Source: Cloacibacterium rupense
Lineage (GTDB): Bacteria > Bacteroidota > Bacteroidia > Flavobacteriales > Weeksellaceae
Direction of reading: 5' to 3'
Assembly: GCF_014645495.1 (NCBI RefSeq)
Contig: NZ_BMLV01000005.1
Coordinates: forward strand, 62,001-126,000
DNA length: 64,000 nt
Every line of letters starts with the position of its first letter. Position 1 is the stretch's first letter. Under the pieces are notes generated by a model, which made no database searches, was not told the DNA's origin, and was given only the letters and a program-made list of their open reading frames with translations. Of this stretch, positions 43,894 through 53,112 are shown one piece after another. The translations under genes were made by a program, and so were the position numbers.

Positions 43894-45465
43894 CTAAATA
43901 AATGGATATGCTTTTAAGGTTAAAAATTCTTCAAAATTTTCATCAAAAATCAATTCATTAAAGAGTTTTGTAGCCAAATCGAACTTTCCATTTTCGAAGC
44001 AATTTTCGCCTACGTATTTTTTAATTTTTTCGAGCTCTTCTTTTTCCCACATCAAAATCATGTTTGAAGTCAATATTCTCTCATCATCTAATTTGGCTTT
44101 ATTTTTGAGCCATTGCCAAATTTGAGTTCTAGAAATTTCGGCAGTTGCAGCGTCTTCCATTAGATTGTAAAGCGCTGCAGCTCCCGTTCCCATCAACCAA
44201 GATTCTATGTACAGAATTCCTACATTGATGTTTTTTCGTACGCCTTTTTCGGTGATTTCACCTTTCGGAACTTCTAATAAATCAGCTTCAGAAATGTGAT
44301 AATCTTCGTACTTTTTATCTATTTGATTAGGTGTTGGCATATATTCATCGAAAATCGCTTTCGCTACAGGCACCAAACCAGGATGTGCTACCCAAGTGCC
44401 ATCGTGACCGTTTTTCACTTCTCTTTCTTTATCGGCGCGCACTTTCGCATAGGCTATTTCGTTTTCTTCTTCATTATTTTTCACCGGAATTTGCGCTGCC
44501 ATACCTCCCATTGCATGAACTCGGCGTTTATGACACACCTGAATTACACGTTTAGAATAGGCGCTCATAAAGGGCGAAGTCATTGTAACTTGGTCTCTAT
44601 CAGGAACTAAAAACTCAGGATGATTTCTAAATTTTTTGATGTAGGAAAAAATATAATCCCATCTTCCACAGTTGAGACCAGAACTATGCTCTTTCAGCTC
44701 ATATAAAATTTCGTCTAATTGAAAAGAAGCGGTGATGGTTTCTATGAGGACTGTTGCCTTGATTGTCCCTTGATTAATTCCTAAATAATTTTGTGAAAAA
44801 TTAAAGACCTCATTCCACCATCTTGCCTCTTTATAATGTTCTAATTTGGGTAAATAAAAGTAAGGTCCACTTCCGTTTGCAATTAGAGTTTTAGCATTTC
44901 TGAAGAAATAAATTCCAAAATCTATCAAAGAACCTGAAGCTTTCTCTCCATTAATTTCTATATTTTTTTCTTCTAAATGCAGTCCTCTTGGCCTTACGAT
45001 AAGCGTGGCTAAATTCTCATTAAGTTGATAAGACTTACCTTCTTCGTTTACAAAATCTATTTTTCTATTAATCGCATCAGTGAGGTTGATTTGACCATCC
45101 ATACAATTTCGCCAAGTTGGTGCATTAGAATCCTCAAAATCTGCCATAAAAGTAGAAGATCCAGAATTCAAAGCATTAACAATCATTTTTCTATCCACTG
45201 GCCCTGTAATTTCTACCCTTCTATCTTGCAAATCATGAGGCAACTTACTACATGTCCAATAATCTTCTCTTATTCCACGGGTCTCTTTCGGGAAGGCTGG
45301 CATTATTCCTTGATTAATTAATTCTTGAACTTTTTTTCGTTGCTCTAGAAGATCAATTCTTTTATCGTTGAAGTTTTTGTGAAGATGAATCAAAAATTTT
45401 TCAAGACCTTCCGAAAAAACAATTGGGTATTTTTCGTCAGTTAATATTTTAAATTCTTTTTCCAT
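43894..45465 (-). CDS. aceB: Malate synthase A
   Basis: A 523-residue enzyme condensing glyoxylate with acetyl-CoA to malate. The active site arginine is in LIVRPRGLHLEE; family motifs GLNCGRWDYIFSYIKKF and MTSPFMSAYSKRVIQVCHKR follow, and WVAHPGLVPVA near 375. Length corresponds to isoform A (about 530 aa), not the larger G form. The promoter region holds a 14-base perfect palindrome at 45577-45590, probably an operator. Confidence 0.96.
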   Translation of the reverse strand: MEKEFKILTDEKYPIVFSEGLEKFLIHLHKNFNDKRIDLLEQRKKVQELINQGIMPAFPKETRGIREDYWTCSKLPHDLQDRRVEITGPVDRKMIVNALNSGSSTFMADFEDSNAPTWRNCMDGQINLTDAINRKIDFVNEEGKSYQLNENLATLIVRPRGLHLEEKNIEINGEKASGSLIDFGIYFFRNAKTLIANGSGPYFYLPKLEHYKEARWWNEVFNFSQNYLGINQGTIKATVLIETITASFQLDEILYELKEHSSGLNCGRWDYIFSYIKKFRNHPEFLVPDRDQVTMTSPFMSAYSKRVIQVCHKRRVHAMGGMAAQIPVKNNEEENEIAYAKVRADKEREVKNGHDGTWVAHPGLVPVAKAIFDEYMPTPNQIDKKYEDYHISEADLLEVPKGEITEKGVRKNINVGILYIESWLMGTGAAALYNLMEDAATAEISRTQIWQWLKNKAKLDDERILTSNMILMWEKEELEKIKKYVGENCFENGKFDLATKLFNELIFDENFEEFLTLKAYPFI

Positions 45466-45550
45466 AATATTTTGATTTAATAGTGATTACAAATAATAGC
45501 TTTTTTAAAACCTAAAAAAAACAATGCGTTTTTCTCATTTCGTTTCGGTA

Positions 45551-45558
45551 CAAATATA
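45551..45558 (-). promoter_or_regulatory. -7 promoter box of aceB-aceA
   Basis: TATATTTG on the minus strand, about 85 bases before the aceB ATG and 18 bases downstream of the palindrome at 45577-45590. Confidence 0.5.
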
Positions 45559-45576
45559 TAAAATATTTTCACTTAC

Positions 45577-45590
45577 AGCGAACGTTCGCT
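45577..45590. promoter_or_regulatory. Putative operator of the glyoxylate-shunt operon
   Basis: AGCGAACGTTCGCT is a perfect 14-base palindrome, GC-rich in an AT-rich spacer. It lies where the -33 element of the aceB promoter would be. The nearby ScfR/RamB-type regulator (46530-48005) is the likely binder. Confidence 0.5.
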
Positions 45591-45712
45591 AATTTTTTTT
45601 ATATTATTTTTATGCCTTAACTAATAAATCTCTTTTAAAATGAACAAAACCCGTAATTAACTTCATTTGATATCTTTTTTTTAAGTAATTTTACTAATCA
45701 AAAAACATTATT

Positions 45713-46333
45713 ATGAAAAAATTCACATTTGCATTATTCCTTTCTTTATGGAGTTATTTTTCTTACGCTCAAGTAACCATTTACAGTGAATGCAACTACA
45801 GAGGAAAATACAGAACACTTAGTACTAAAACTTACGCCAACCATTATCAGTTTGGACTTCAAGACAATAGCATTAGTTCAATTAAAATAGCCCAAGGCTA
45901 TTCTGTAGATTTATATCAAAATTCGAATATGACGGGTAGAAAAATTACACTCACAAGCAGCGACAACTGCCTACCAAGCATTATCAACAATAGTGTAAGT
46001 TCTATAGTTGTAAAAAAAATCTACGATGACAACGCTAACAGTGGAAATATTTCAATTTACAGAAATTGCGGCTATAGAGGCTCTGTGACCAATTTCCCGA
46101 CAGCTAATTACCCAGACCTAAGAGCTAAGCTAAACGGAGGAACTCCAGAATCTTTGCAAATACCAAACGGAATGGTAGCAGAATTCTATAGCGGAACTTA
46201 CTACAGCGGAAGACTTCTAGGAAGATATACAAGCAATCAAAATTGCCTAACTTCAGAAGTAAGAGACTTCGCCAAATCTTTAAAAGTATATAAAAACACC
46301 AGCGAAAACGAGGTAAAACCTCAACCCAAATAA
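45713..46333 (+). CDS. Exported beta/gamma-crystallin protein
   Basis: A 206-residue protein with a signal peptide (1-20). It comprises four Greek-key motifs in two domains. Domain 1 (21-103) has two intact calcium motifs of the N/D-N/D-x-x-S/T-S form: DNSISS (51-56) and NNSVSS (92-97). In domain 2 (111-195) the matching positions are degenerate (GTPESL and RDFAKSL). So one domain should bind two Ca2+ and the other none. Four Cys could form disulfides. Function unknown; it separates aceB from the regulator gene, with no obvious link. Confidence 0.82.
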   Translation: MKKFTFALFLSLWSYFSYAQVTIYSECNYRGKYRTLSTKTYANHYQFGLQDNSISSIKIAQGYSVDLYQNSNMTGRKITLTSSDNCLPSIINNSVSSIVVKKIYDDNANSGNISIYRNCGYRGSVTNFPTANYPDLRAKLNGGTPESLQIPNGMVAEFYSGTYYSGRLLGRYTSNQNCLTSEVRDFAKSLKVYKNTSENEVKPQPK

Positions 46334-46362
46334 TTCACTTAAAAAAACAAACATTTTCACCA

Positions 46363-46411
46363 TAACCTGTATATATCAAAAGTTATTTCGCTCAAAAATA
46401 TATACAGGTTA
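46363..46411. repeat. 14-base inverted repeat between the crystallin and regulator genes
   Basis: TAACCTGTATATAT (46363-46376) and ATATATACAGGTTA (46398-46411) are exact reverse complements separated by 21 bases. It may terminate the crystallin transcript (though no T-run follows) or be an operator for the regulator gene 119 bases downstream. Confidence 0.65.
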
Positions 46412-46529
46412 AATTTTGATAGCTTTGCAATATCTTTATTCACAGACTTTACAACCTTTCTAAATTCTTAAAATCCATTTTTTTTAATCTAAGTCGCATA
46501 TTTATTTTTATAAGTTCTATATTTGAATA

Positions 46530-48005
46530 ATGAAAGCAGAAAGTGATTTTATAAAAACAGTTTTCGGATTAAAACTAAGACAACAAAGACAAAAAAAAGA
46601 CTGGTCTTTGCAGGATTTAGCAGATAAAACCAAACTTTCTAAATCTTACCTCAACGAAATAGAAAATGGCAAAAAATACCCTAAACACGACAAAATCCTA
46701 CAATTAGCAGAGGTTCTCAATTGCAAATTTGATGATTTGGTTTCCACGAAATTAGACAAAAATCTTGCTCCTTTTGGTGAACTTTTACAAAGCGATTTTT
46801 TTAAAGAAATTCCGTTAGAACTTTTCGGGATTAATAAAAACACCCTCATCAACATCATCAGTGAAGCTCCAAAACAAATCACCGCTTTCATTAATACTTT
46901 GATAGAAATTTCGCAGAATTATAACCTTGGAAAAGAACGCTTTTATTTTGCCGTACTTAGAAGTTTCCAAGAATTACATGATAATTATTTTCCAGAAATA
47001 GAAGAAGTAGCTCAAAACTTCGCTACCGAAAACAATTTAAAACTGGGAAAAAATATAGACATTGAACATTTAGAAAAAATTCTCATCGAAAATTTCGGCT
47101 ACGAAATAAAATCTGAAAATTTTGAAACCTATGGAACACTCAACAACCTCCGTTCACTCTACATTCCAGAGAAAAAACTCCTTCTTCTGAACCAACTTTT
47201 AGACAAAAATCAAAGAACTTTTATCTTCGCAAAGGAAATAGGTTTCAATGTTCTAAAACTAGACCCTAGACCCAACACCTATTCTTGGTTAGATTTTACA
47301 AGCTTTGACGAATTACTCAACAATTATTACGCTGCATATTTCGCAGGCTGTGTCTTGATTCCGAAAGACGAATTGGTAGAAAAATTAGAAGATTTTTTTG
47401 ATGAACCAAAGTGGAATTCTCAGAAATTCTCAGAATTAATTTCTCATTTCACCAATTCACCAGAAACTTTTTATTATCGATTAACCAATATTCTCTCTTC
47501 TGAATTTGGCATCAAAGATTTATTTTACCTTTGCTTTGTAAAGAAAAAAGACACTGATAAAATACAGATATTAAAAGAGTTACACCTTAATCAACAGCAA
47601 GCTCCGCACGCCAATTCTATGAACGAGCATTATTGCCGAAAATGGATTGCCATCAAAAATCTGAAAGAATTAAAAGAAAACGAAACCCTTACTTCTGCTC
47701 AAATTTCGCATTATAAAGATTCTGGATTGAGTTATTTGGTGCTTTCTACTTCTCATAAAAACCCCTTTTCTGATGGTGCTAATCGCAGTTATTGCATCGG
47801 GATTTTATTAAATTCTAATTCTTTGAAAAAAATAAAATTTGCGAAAAGCTCTTCTGTAAAATCCGAAAATGTAGGCGTAACCTGCGAAACGTGCAACATC
47901 TTAGATTGCGATGTAAGAAAAACAGCGCCAACACGCTTAGACAAAGAGAATTTCAATGAAAGCATGAAAAAATCTATTGCAAAAATCAGAAAAGAAATGT
48001 TATAA
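46530..48005 (+). CDS. XRE-type regulator with ImmA/IrrE-like and ScfR zinc domains
   Basis: A 491-residue protein. N-terminal helix-turn-helix at 12-68 (LRQQRQKKDWSLQDLADKTKLSKSYL, given in two parts: LRQQRQKKDWSLQ and DLADKTKLSKSYL). The middle (about 150-330) resembles the IrrE/DUF955 region. The C-terminus holds a cluster GVTCETCNILDCDVRKTAP, as in short-chain fatty-acyl regulators (ScfR; RamB, PrpR, MccR). RamB in Corynebacterium controls aceA and aceB; acyl-CoA-type ligands are bound by relatives. The location beside aceB-aceA suggests the same role. Transcription is divergent to the operon with the crystallin gene in between. Confidence 0.85.
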   Translation: MKAESDFIKTVFGLKLRQQRQKKDWSLQDLADKTKLSKSYLNEIENGKKYPKHDKILQLAEVLNCKFDDLVSTKLDKNLAPFGELLQSDFFKEIPLELFGINKNTLINIISEAPKQITAFINTLIEISQNYNLGKERFYFAVLRSFQELHDNYFPEIEEVAQNFATENNLKLGKNIDIEHLEKILIENFGYEIKSENFETYGTLNNLRSLYIPEKKLLLLNQLLDKNQRTFIFAKEIGFNVLKLDPRPNTYSWLDFTSFDELLNNYYAAYFAGCVLIPKDELVEKLEDFFDEPKWNSQKFSELISHFTNSPETFYYRLTNILSSEFGIKDLFYLCFVKKKDTDKIQILKELHLNQQQAPHANSMNEHYCRKWIAIKNLKELKENETLTSAQISHYKDSGLSYLVLSTSHKNPFSDGANRSYCIGILLNSNSLKKIKFAKSSSVKSENVGVTCETCNILDCDVRKTAPTRLDKENFNESMKKSIAKIRKEML

Positions 48006-48150
48006 TTTGCGATTTGTGATTTGTGATTTACGACTTTATTAAGATTTAATTTAACTATTACAATTAATTATTTTTAACATTTTTTGCGGATAACTTTAGA
48101 CAAAATCTATTGAAATTTTAATTTCTTGCTCCTATATTTGACAAGAGATT

Positions 48151-49410
48151 ATGATGAATTTTGATAGAATAAAAGAAAAATTAGAAATCCTTGCTGATGC
48201 CGCTAAATACGACGTTTCTTGCTCTTCGAGTGGTGGAAATCGTAAAAATAAAGGCGGACTTGGTAACAGTCACGTTTCTGGAATTTGCCATTCTTACACG
48301 GAAGATGGCAGATGTATTTCTTTGCTCAAAATTCTACTTACAAATCATTGCATTTACGATTGTGCGTACTGCGTTTCCAGAAAATCAAACGACATAAAAC
48401 GTGCTGCTTTTACGGTAGATGAAGTGGTAGATTTAACGATTAATTTTTACCGAAGAAATTACATTGAAGGATTATTTTTGAGTTCTGGGATTTTCAAAGA
48501 TGCCGATTTTACCATGGAACGTTTGGTAAGAATTGCCAAAAAACTACGACAAGAACACAATTTCCACGGATATATTCATTTGAAAACCATTCCAGGTACA
48601 AGTGATGAGCTGATGAAAGAAGCCGGACTTTACGCCGATAGACTTTCCATTAATCTAGAAATTCCTACAGAAAGTGGTTTAAAATTACTCGCTCCTGAAA
48701 AATCTCACGAACAAATGACCAAACCAATGACCTTCATAAAAAATGAATTGGTTTTATATAAAGAAGAGAAGAAAATTTTCAGAAAAGTCCCAAAATTCGC
48801 TCCCGCTGGACAATCTACACAAATGATTGTAGGCGCCACCGACGAAACCGACCTGAAAATTATAAAAGTTGCCGACCATTTTTACCAAAATTACAATATG
48901 AAACGGGTTTATTATTCTGGTTATGTTCCCATGATTGAGGATTCTAGGTTGCCTTCGGTTTTTTCGCAAGTTCCGATGCAACGAGAAAACCGATTGTATC
49001 AAGCAGATTGGTTGATGCGTTTTTATGGATTTGATGCCAATGAAATTCTGGACCAAAAAAATCCGTTTTTGGATTTGGAAGTTGACCCAAAATTAGCTTG
49101 GGCTTTACGAAATCGAGAAAAATTTCCTGTAAACATTAACACAGCACCGAAAGAAATGTTGCTGAGGATTCCTGGAGTTGGTGTAACTTCGGTTTTAAAG
49201 ATTTTACAAGCGAGAAAATTTCAGAAATTGAATTTAGGACATCTCAAAAAAATGGGAGTCGCCACCAACCGAGCCAAATATTTTATAGAATTTGAAAGCG
49301 AAAATATTTTCAATAGATTGATTGATGAACAGAATTTCCGTCAAATTGTGTTGAACGGAATGAAATCGAAATGGCAAAATCCGTTTTCGGAGCAGTTGAG
49401 TTTGTTTTAG
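48151..49410 (+). CDS. Radical-SAM putative DNA modification/repair protein
   Basis: A 419-residue protein with the radical-SAM cluster C67-x3-C71-x2-C74 in LTNHCIYDCAYCVSRKS and, near residue 330-350, a helix-hairpin-helix-like INTAPKEMLLRIPGVG that normally contacts DNA. This combination is the family annotated as radical SAM protein linked to uracil-DNA glycosylase (rSAM_link_UDG). Reaction unknown. The partner DUF4130 gene starts 43 bases later. Two consecutive ATG codons open the gene, so the start may be one codon later. Confidence 0.87.
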   Translation: MMNFDRIKEKLEILADAAKYDVSCSSSGGNRKNKGGLGNSHVSGICHSYTEDGRCISLLKILLTNHCIYDCAYCVSRKSNDIKRAAFTVDEVVDLTINFYRRNYIEGLFLSSGIFKDADFTMERLVRIAKKLRQEHNFHGYIHLKTIPGTSDELMKEAGLYADRLSINLEIPTESGLKLLAPEKSHEQMTKPMTFIKNELVLYKEEKKIFRKVPKFAPAGQSTQMIVGATDETDLKIIKVADHFYQNYNMKRVYYSGYVPMIEDSRLPSVFSQVPMQRENRLYQADWLMRFYGFDANEILDQKNPFLDLEVDPKLAWALRNREKFPVNINTAPKEMLLRIPGVGVTSVLKILQARKFQKLNLGHLKKMGVATNRAKYFIEFESENIFNRLIDEQNFRQIVLNGMKSKWQNPFSEQLSLF

Positions 49411-49453
49411 TTGCCACTAATGCACGTATCATTCATCTATTATCAATCAAAAA

Positions 49454-50218
49454 ATGACCACACTTCTCTACGATTCTAGTTTTGAAGGATTACTAACCGC
49501 TGTATTTGAAGTTTTCGAGTACAAGTATGATGTTGTGGAAATTATTTCCAAAGAAAATTACACGCAAGAAAATTTCTTTGCAGAAACTCACGAAGTGATT
49601 ACCAATTTTGAAAAATCTGATAGAGTTCTCAAAAAATTAGAAGAAAATCTTGGCAAAGAAGGGATTTCTCAATTGATGTTGGTGTATTTTTCAGAAAGAA
49701 AAGATTTAGAACGATTGATTTTGAGCGCAGTTCGGCATTCTATTAATCATCCAAAACAAAACATTTTAAAAGATTTCGGAAATGATGATATTTTGGAAAT
49801 TTCTAAAATTTGCAGAAGTGTAGGAAGAGAACGACACAGAATGCTCGCTTTTGTGCGTTTTGAACTATTGCAAGACGAAGTCTATTTCGCGAAAATAGAA
49901 CCTGATTTTAATGTTTTGCCTCTAATTCAGAAACATTTTAAAGACAGATATGCTGACCAAAAATGGATGATTTTTGATTTGAAACGCCATTACGGAATTT
50001 TCTATGATTTGAAAAGTGTAGAATTTTTCTTCCCTGATGAATCTCAATTACAAAATTTTAGAAATTCTGAACAGTTTCACCACGAGGAAGAAAAAAAATA
50101 TCAAACACTTTGGCAACGGTATTTCATAAAAACAGGAATTCCGGAACGTAAAAATATGAAACTCCACATTCAATGGATGCCGAAAAGATATTGGAAGTAT
50201 TTGACGGAGAAGTATTAA
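49454..50218 (+). CDS. DUF4130 putative DNA-repair protein (partner of the radical-SAM enzyme)
   Basis: A 254-residue protein of the family that accompanies the radical-SAM gene in many genomes (TIGR03915/DUF4130). Seen: LLYDSSFEGLLTAVFE at the start, RSVGRERHRMLAFVRFE in the middle and the tail HIQWMPKRYWKYLTEK. In other bacteria this domain is fused to a C-terminal uracil-DNA glycosylase domain; that part is missing here, so this is the short version. Catalytic role unknown. Likely cotranscribed with the radical-SAM gene. Confidence 0.85.
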   Translation: MTTLLYDSSFEGLLTAVFEVFEYKYDVVEIISKENYTQENFFAETHEVITNFEKSDRVLKKLEENLGKEGISQLMLVYFSERKDLERLILSAVRHSINHPKQNILKDFGNDDILEISKICRSVGRERHRMLAFVRFELLQDEVYFAKIEPDFNVLPLIQKHFKDRYADQKWMIFDLKRHYGIFYDLKSVEFFFPDESQLQNFRNSEQFHHEEEKKYQTLWQRYFIKTGIPERKNMKLHIQWMPKRYWKYLTEKY

Positions 50219-50292
50219 TGAATTGAAAATGGAAAGTTGAAAATTGAAAACCTTAATTACCATAAATCAATGACAACGCCTCTTGAATAGTG

Positions 50293-50300
50293 TAATTTTG
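50293..50300 (+). promoter_or_regulatory. -7 promoter box of the DODA-type dioxygenase gene
   Basis: TAATTTTG followed by C, 14 bases before the ATG at 50315. Confidence 0.5.
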
Positions 50301-50314
50301 CATAAAGTTTTGAG

Positions 50315-51142
50315 ATGAATTTAAACGATTTACAACATATTTCTGATGCTTTCTCAAGAACGGAAAAAATGCCGGTTTTGTTTCTAGGACACGGTTCGCC
50401 GATGAATGCGATAGAGGAAAACCAGTTTGTGAGAGGTTTTAGGGAAATTTCTAATAAAATTCCAACGCCGAATGCAATTCTCTGTGTTTCTGCGCATTGG
50501 TACACGAAAGGGACTTTTGTGACTTCGGGGAAAATTCAAAAAACGATTCACGATTTTTATGGATTTCCGCCAGAACTTTTTGCGGTGGAATATCCTGCCA
50601 AAGGAAATCCTGAATTAGCGAAGGAAACTTCGGAACTTCTTGCACCAACTTCTGTGATAGAAACTGAAAGTTGGGGACTAGATCACGGAGCTTGGAGTGT
50701 GATAAAACATTTGTATCCAGAAGCACAAATTCCTGTAATACAGATGAGTATAGATTATACGCAACCTGCACAATATCATTTTGATTTGGCGAAAAAATTA
50801 CAAAAATTAAGAGAAAAAGGCATCTTAATTATCGGAAGTGGAAACGTGGTTCACAATCTTCGATTGATTGATTGGAAGAATATTAATACAGTTGGCGCAG
50901 GTTGGGATTGGGCAATAGAAGCTAGAGCGAAAACAAATGAATGGATTTTGGACGGAAATTTTCAGAATTTAATCCATTTTGAAAAGCAAGGAAAGTCGCT
51001 GCAAAATGCGATTCCTACTCCTGATCATTTTTTACCTCTGATTTACACGCTTGGTTTGAAGGAAAAATCTGAAGAAATTTCGCTTTTTAATGATGAATTG
51101 ATTGGTGGAAGTTTGAGTATGACGAGTGTGAAGATAGGTTGA
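50315..51142 (+). CDS. ygiD: 4,5-DOPA-extradiol-dioxygenase-like protein (YgiD family)
   Basis: A 275-residue LigB-superfamily extradiol dioxygenase. Metal ligands are expected in LGHGSPMNAI, SAHWYTKG, the GLDHGAWSVIKHLYPEA motif and SGNVVHNL. YgiD-like enzymes open catechols such as L-DOPA in vitro; the natural substrate in flavobacteria is unknown. Length is normal (about 260-275 aa). Monocistronic, converging on the 126-residue membrane protein. Confidence 0.88.
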   Translation: MNLNDLQHISDAFSRTEKMPVLFLGHGSPMNAIEENQFVRGFREISNKIPTPNAILCVSAHWYTKGTFVTSGKIQKTIHDFYGFPPELFAVEYPAKGNPELAKETSELLAPTSVIETESWGLDHGAWSVIKHLYPEAQIPVIQMSIDYTQPAQYHFDLAKKLQKLREKGILIIGSGNVVHNLRLIDWKNINTVGAGWDWAIEARAKTNEWILDGNFQNLIHFEKQGKSLQNAIPTPDHFLPLIYTLGLKEKSEEISLFNDELIGGSLSMTSVKIG

Positions 51143-51168
51143 GGTTGATGAGTTTGATGATAATACTA

Positions 51169-51549
51169 TTAATACTTTGTAACTAAAATTCCTGAAATAA
51201 TAACAGGCAAAAACAATAGTAAAATTGTAAAAATAGCATCACCAAAATGCAATTTTCTATATTCTCCTTGTTCCCAACTAGATTGTAAATAACCACTTAA
51301 AATAGGCTCATTTCCGAAAAAAAGTTTAAACCAAAGCCTCAACAATTGATATAAGACCAAAAAAATGAATGGAATTAGTAAATAGTAAGATTCTAGTAAA
51401 TTTTGATAGGTTCTGAGATATATTCCTATAAATGCAATTATAAAAGAAATTAATAAAAATATAAAATATAGTTTTGGGGGAATCATAAGTTTAAAAGTCA
51501 TAACTCCTATGAAAATTAATTCAATAGCGATTCCAATTAAGTAAATCAT
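51169..51549 (-). CDS. Four-helix membrane protein
   Basis: A 126-residue protein with about four hydrophobic helices (LIGIAIELIFIGVMTFKLM; LYFIFLLISFIIAFIGIY; SYYLLIPFIFLVLYQLL; GDAIFTILLLFLPVIISG). No family recognised. It starts four bases after the hutH stop, so it is coupled to hutH; a permease-like role is not supported by any motif. Confidence 0.65.
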   Translation of the reverse strand: MIYLIGIAIELIFIGVMTFKLMIPPKLYFIFLLISFIIAFIGIYLRTYQNLLESYYLLIPFIFLVLYQLLRLWFKLFFGNEPILSGYLQSSWEQGEYRKLHFGDAIFTILLLFLPVIISGILVTKY

Positions 51550-51553
51550 TCTT

Positions 51554-53047
51554 CTAAATTTCCACTTTAAATTCCCTATTTCTTACCATATCTGCAATGG
51601 TGAGGATATCTTCGCCGATTAATCTATCGTCTTCTAATTTTTTGACTTTAGCACGAAGAATTTGATAATTTTCTTCAATAATTCTGGTTGATTTCAGTGG
51701 TCTGCGAAATTCTAAACCTTGCGCGGCAAACATGAGTTCTATTGCCAAAATATTTTCGAGATTTCCTAAAACTTGATTGAATTTTCTCCCCGAAATACTT
51801 CCCATAGAAACATGGTCTTCTTGCCCAAGACTAGTCGGCACAGAATCTGCTGAAGCTGGGAAACAAAGCGTTTTGTTTTCGGTGACCAAAGCTGCAGTAG
51901 TATATTGCGGAATCATAAATCCAGAATTGAGACCTGAACTTTCAATTAGTAATTTTGGTAAACCATATTTCCCTTCTAACAAAAGATAACTTCTTCTGTC
52001 TGAAATATTTCCTAATTCTGCAACTGCTAAAGTGGCATAATCTAGAGGCATTGCCATCAATTGCCCATGGAAATTACCACCAGAAATAGCTTCTTCGTCC
52101 GAAATTACTATAGGATTATCTGTTACAGAATTAAGCTCTGTTTCTGCCATTTCCTTTAAATGTTCAAAAGCATTTCTGCTAGCACCGTGTACTTGAGGTA
52201 CGCAACGCATAGAATACGGGTCTTGTACTCTTCCGCAATTCTCGTGATATTCTAGATTTTCAGAATTTTTTAAGAATTTCAACATTCTTTTCGCCACCAA
52301 TTTACTGCCTTTGTAAGGACGAATTTCGTGTAGTTCTTTCTTGAAAGGACTTGCAGAACCTTGATAAGCTTCTATAGAAAATGCAGCAGCTAAGTCAGCT
52401 AAATTTAATAAATATTCAAATTTTTCTAAGCCTTTAATAGCGTGAGCTAAAATAAACTGAGTTCCATTAATTAAAGCTAAACCTTCTTTCGCCTGAAGTT
52501 GAAGAGGTTCTAAATGATGCTTTTGAAGTGCTGTAGAAGTTTCGACAATCGCATCACCATCCCAAACTTTTCCAAGACCTAGAAGTGGTAAAACCATGTG
52601 AGCTAATGGTGCTAAATCTCCACTTGCGCCTACAGAACCTTGCTCTGGAACTACAGGAATAATATCTTTCTCTACCATCAAGATTAATCTTTCTACCACT
52701 TGCAATGAAATCCCCGAAAATCCTTTAGAAAGTGCATGAATTTTAGACACCATCATTATTTTTGAAATTTCTTTGGCAATCGGTTTTCCAACGCCTACAG
52801 AATGCGAAATAATGAGATTTTCTTGCAATTTTGCGGTTTCTTCTTCAGAAATTTTGGTTTCACAAAGTGGTCCAAAACCTGTATTGATTCCGTAAACTGT
52901 TTTATCAGATTTTACAATTCTCTGAACGTTTTGGTAAGAATTGATGATTTGTTGTTTAGATTTTTTATCTAATTTAGCTTTTTTGGGATGTTTAATTATT
53001 TCTAAAACATCTTGAAAAGTAAAATGGTCTACTCCGTAAATTAACAT
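51554..53047 (-). CDS. hutH: Histidine ammonia-lyase
   Basis: A 497-residue MIO-cofactor lyase converting L-histidine to urocanate and ammonia. The cofactor tripeptide Ala-Ser-Gly is at 141-143 in GSVGASGDLAPLAHM. The selectivity pair S81-H82 in SHSVGVG indicates histidine; tyrosine lyases have His-Leu and phenylalanine lyases Phe-Leu there. QEDHVSMGS near 410 is also HAL-like. The rest of the hut pathway is not adjacent, so a stand-alone role is possible. Confidence 0.9.
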   Translation of the reverse strand: MLIYGVDHFTFQDVLEIIKHPKKAKLDKKSKQQIINSYQNVQRIVKSDKTVYGINTGFGPLCETKISEEETAKLQENLIISHSVGVGKPIAKEISKIMMVSKIHALSKGFSGISLQVVERLILMVEKDIIPVVPEQGSVGASGDLAPLAHMVLPLLGLGKVWDGDAIVETSTALQKHHLEPLQLQAKEGLALINGTQFILAHAIKGLEKFEYLLNLADLAAAFSIEAYQGSASPFKKELHEIRPYKGSKLVAKRMLKFLKNSENLEYHENCGRVQDPYSMRCVPQVHGASRNAFEHLKEMAETELNSVTDNPIVISDEEAISGGNFHGQLMAMPLDYATLAVAELGNISDRRSYLLLEGKYGLPKLLIESSGLNSGFMIPQYTTAALVTENKTLCFPASADSVPTSLGQEDHVSMGSISGRKFNQVLGNLENILAIELMFAAQGLEFRRPLKSTRIIEENYQILRAKVKKLEDDRLIGEDILTIADMVRNREFKVEI

Positions 53048-53082
53048 TGTTTTATGAGATTTATTTGGCGCTAAATTTAAGC

Positions 53083-53109
53083 AAAAAAAAGCGAGAAAAA
53101 TCTCGCTTT
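53083..53109 (-). terminator. Terminator of the DUF3857 pair
   Basis: AAAGCGAGA/TCTCGCTTT stem followed on the minus strand by TTTTTTTT, four bases past the 646-residue gene. Confidence 0.88.
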
Positions 53110-53112
53110 TAA

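Noticed and set aside
51554-53047. Tyrosine ammonia-lyase of a flexirubin pigment cluster
   Set aside because: The selectivity residues are Ser-His (S81-H82), as in histidine lyases, and no flexirubin genes are nearby.
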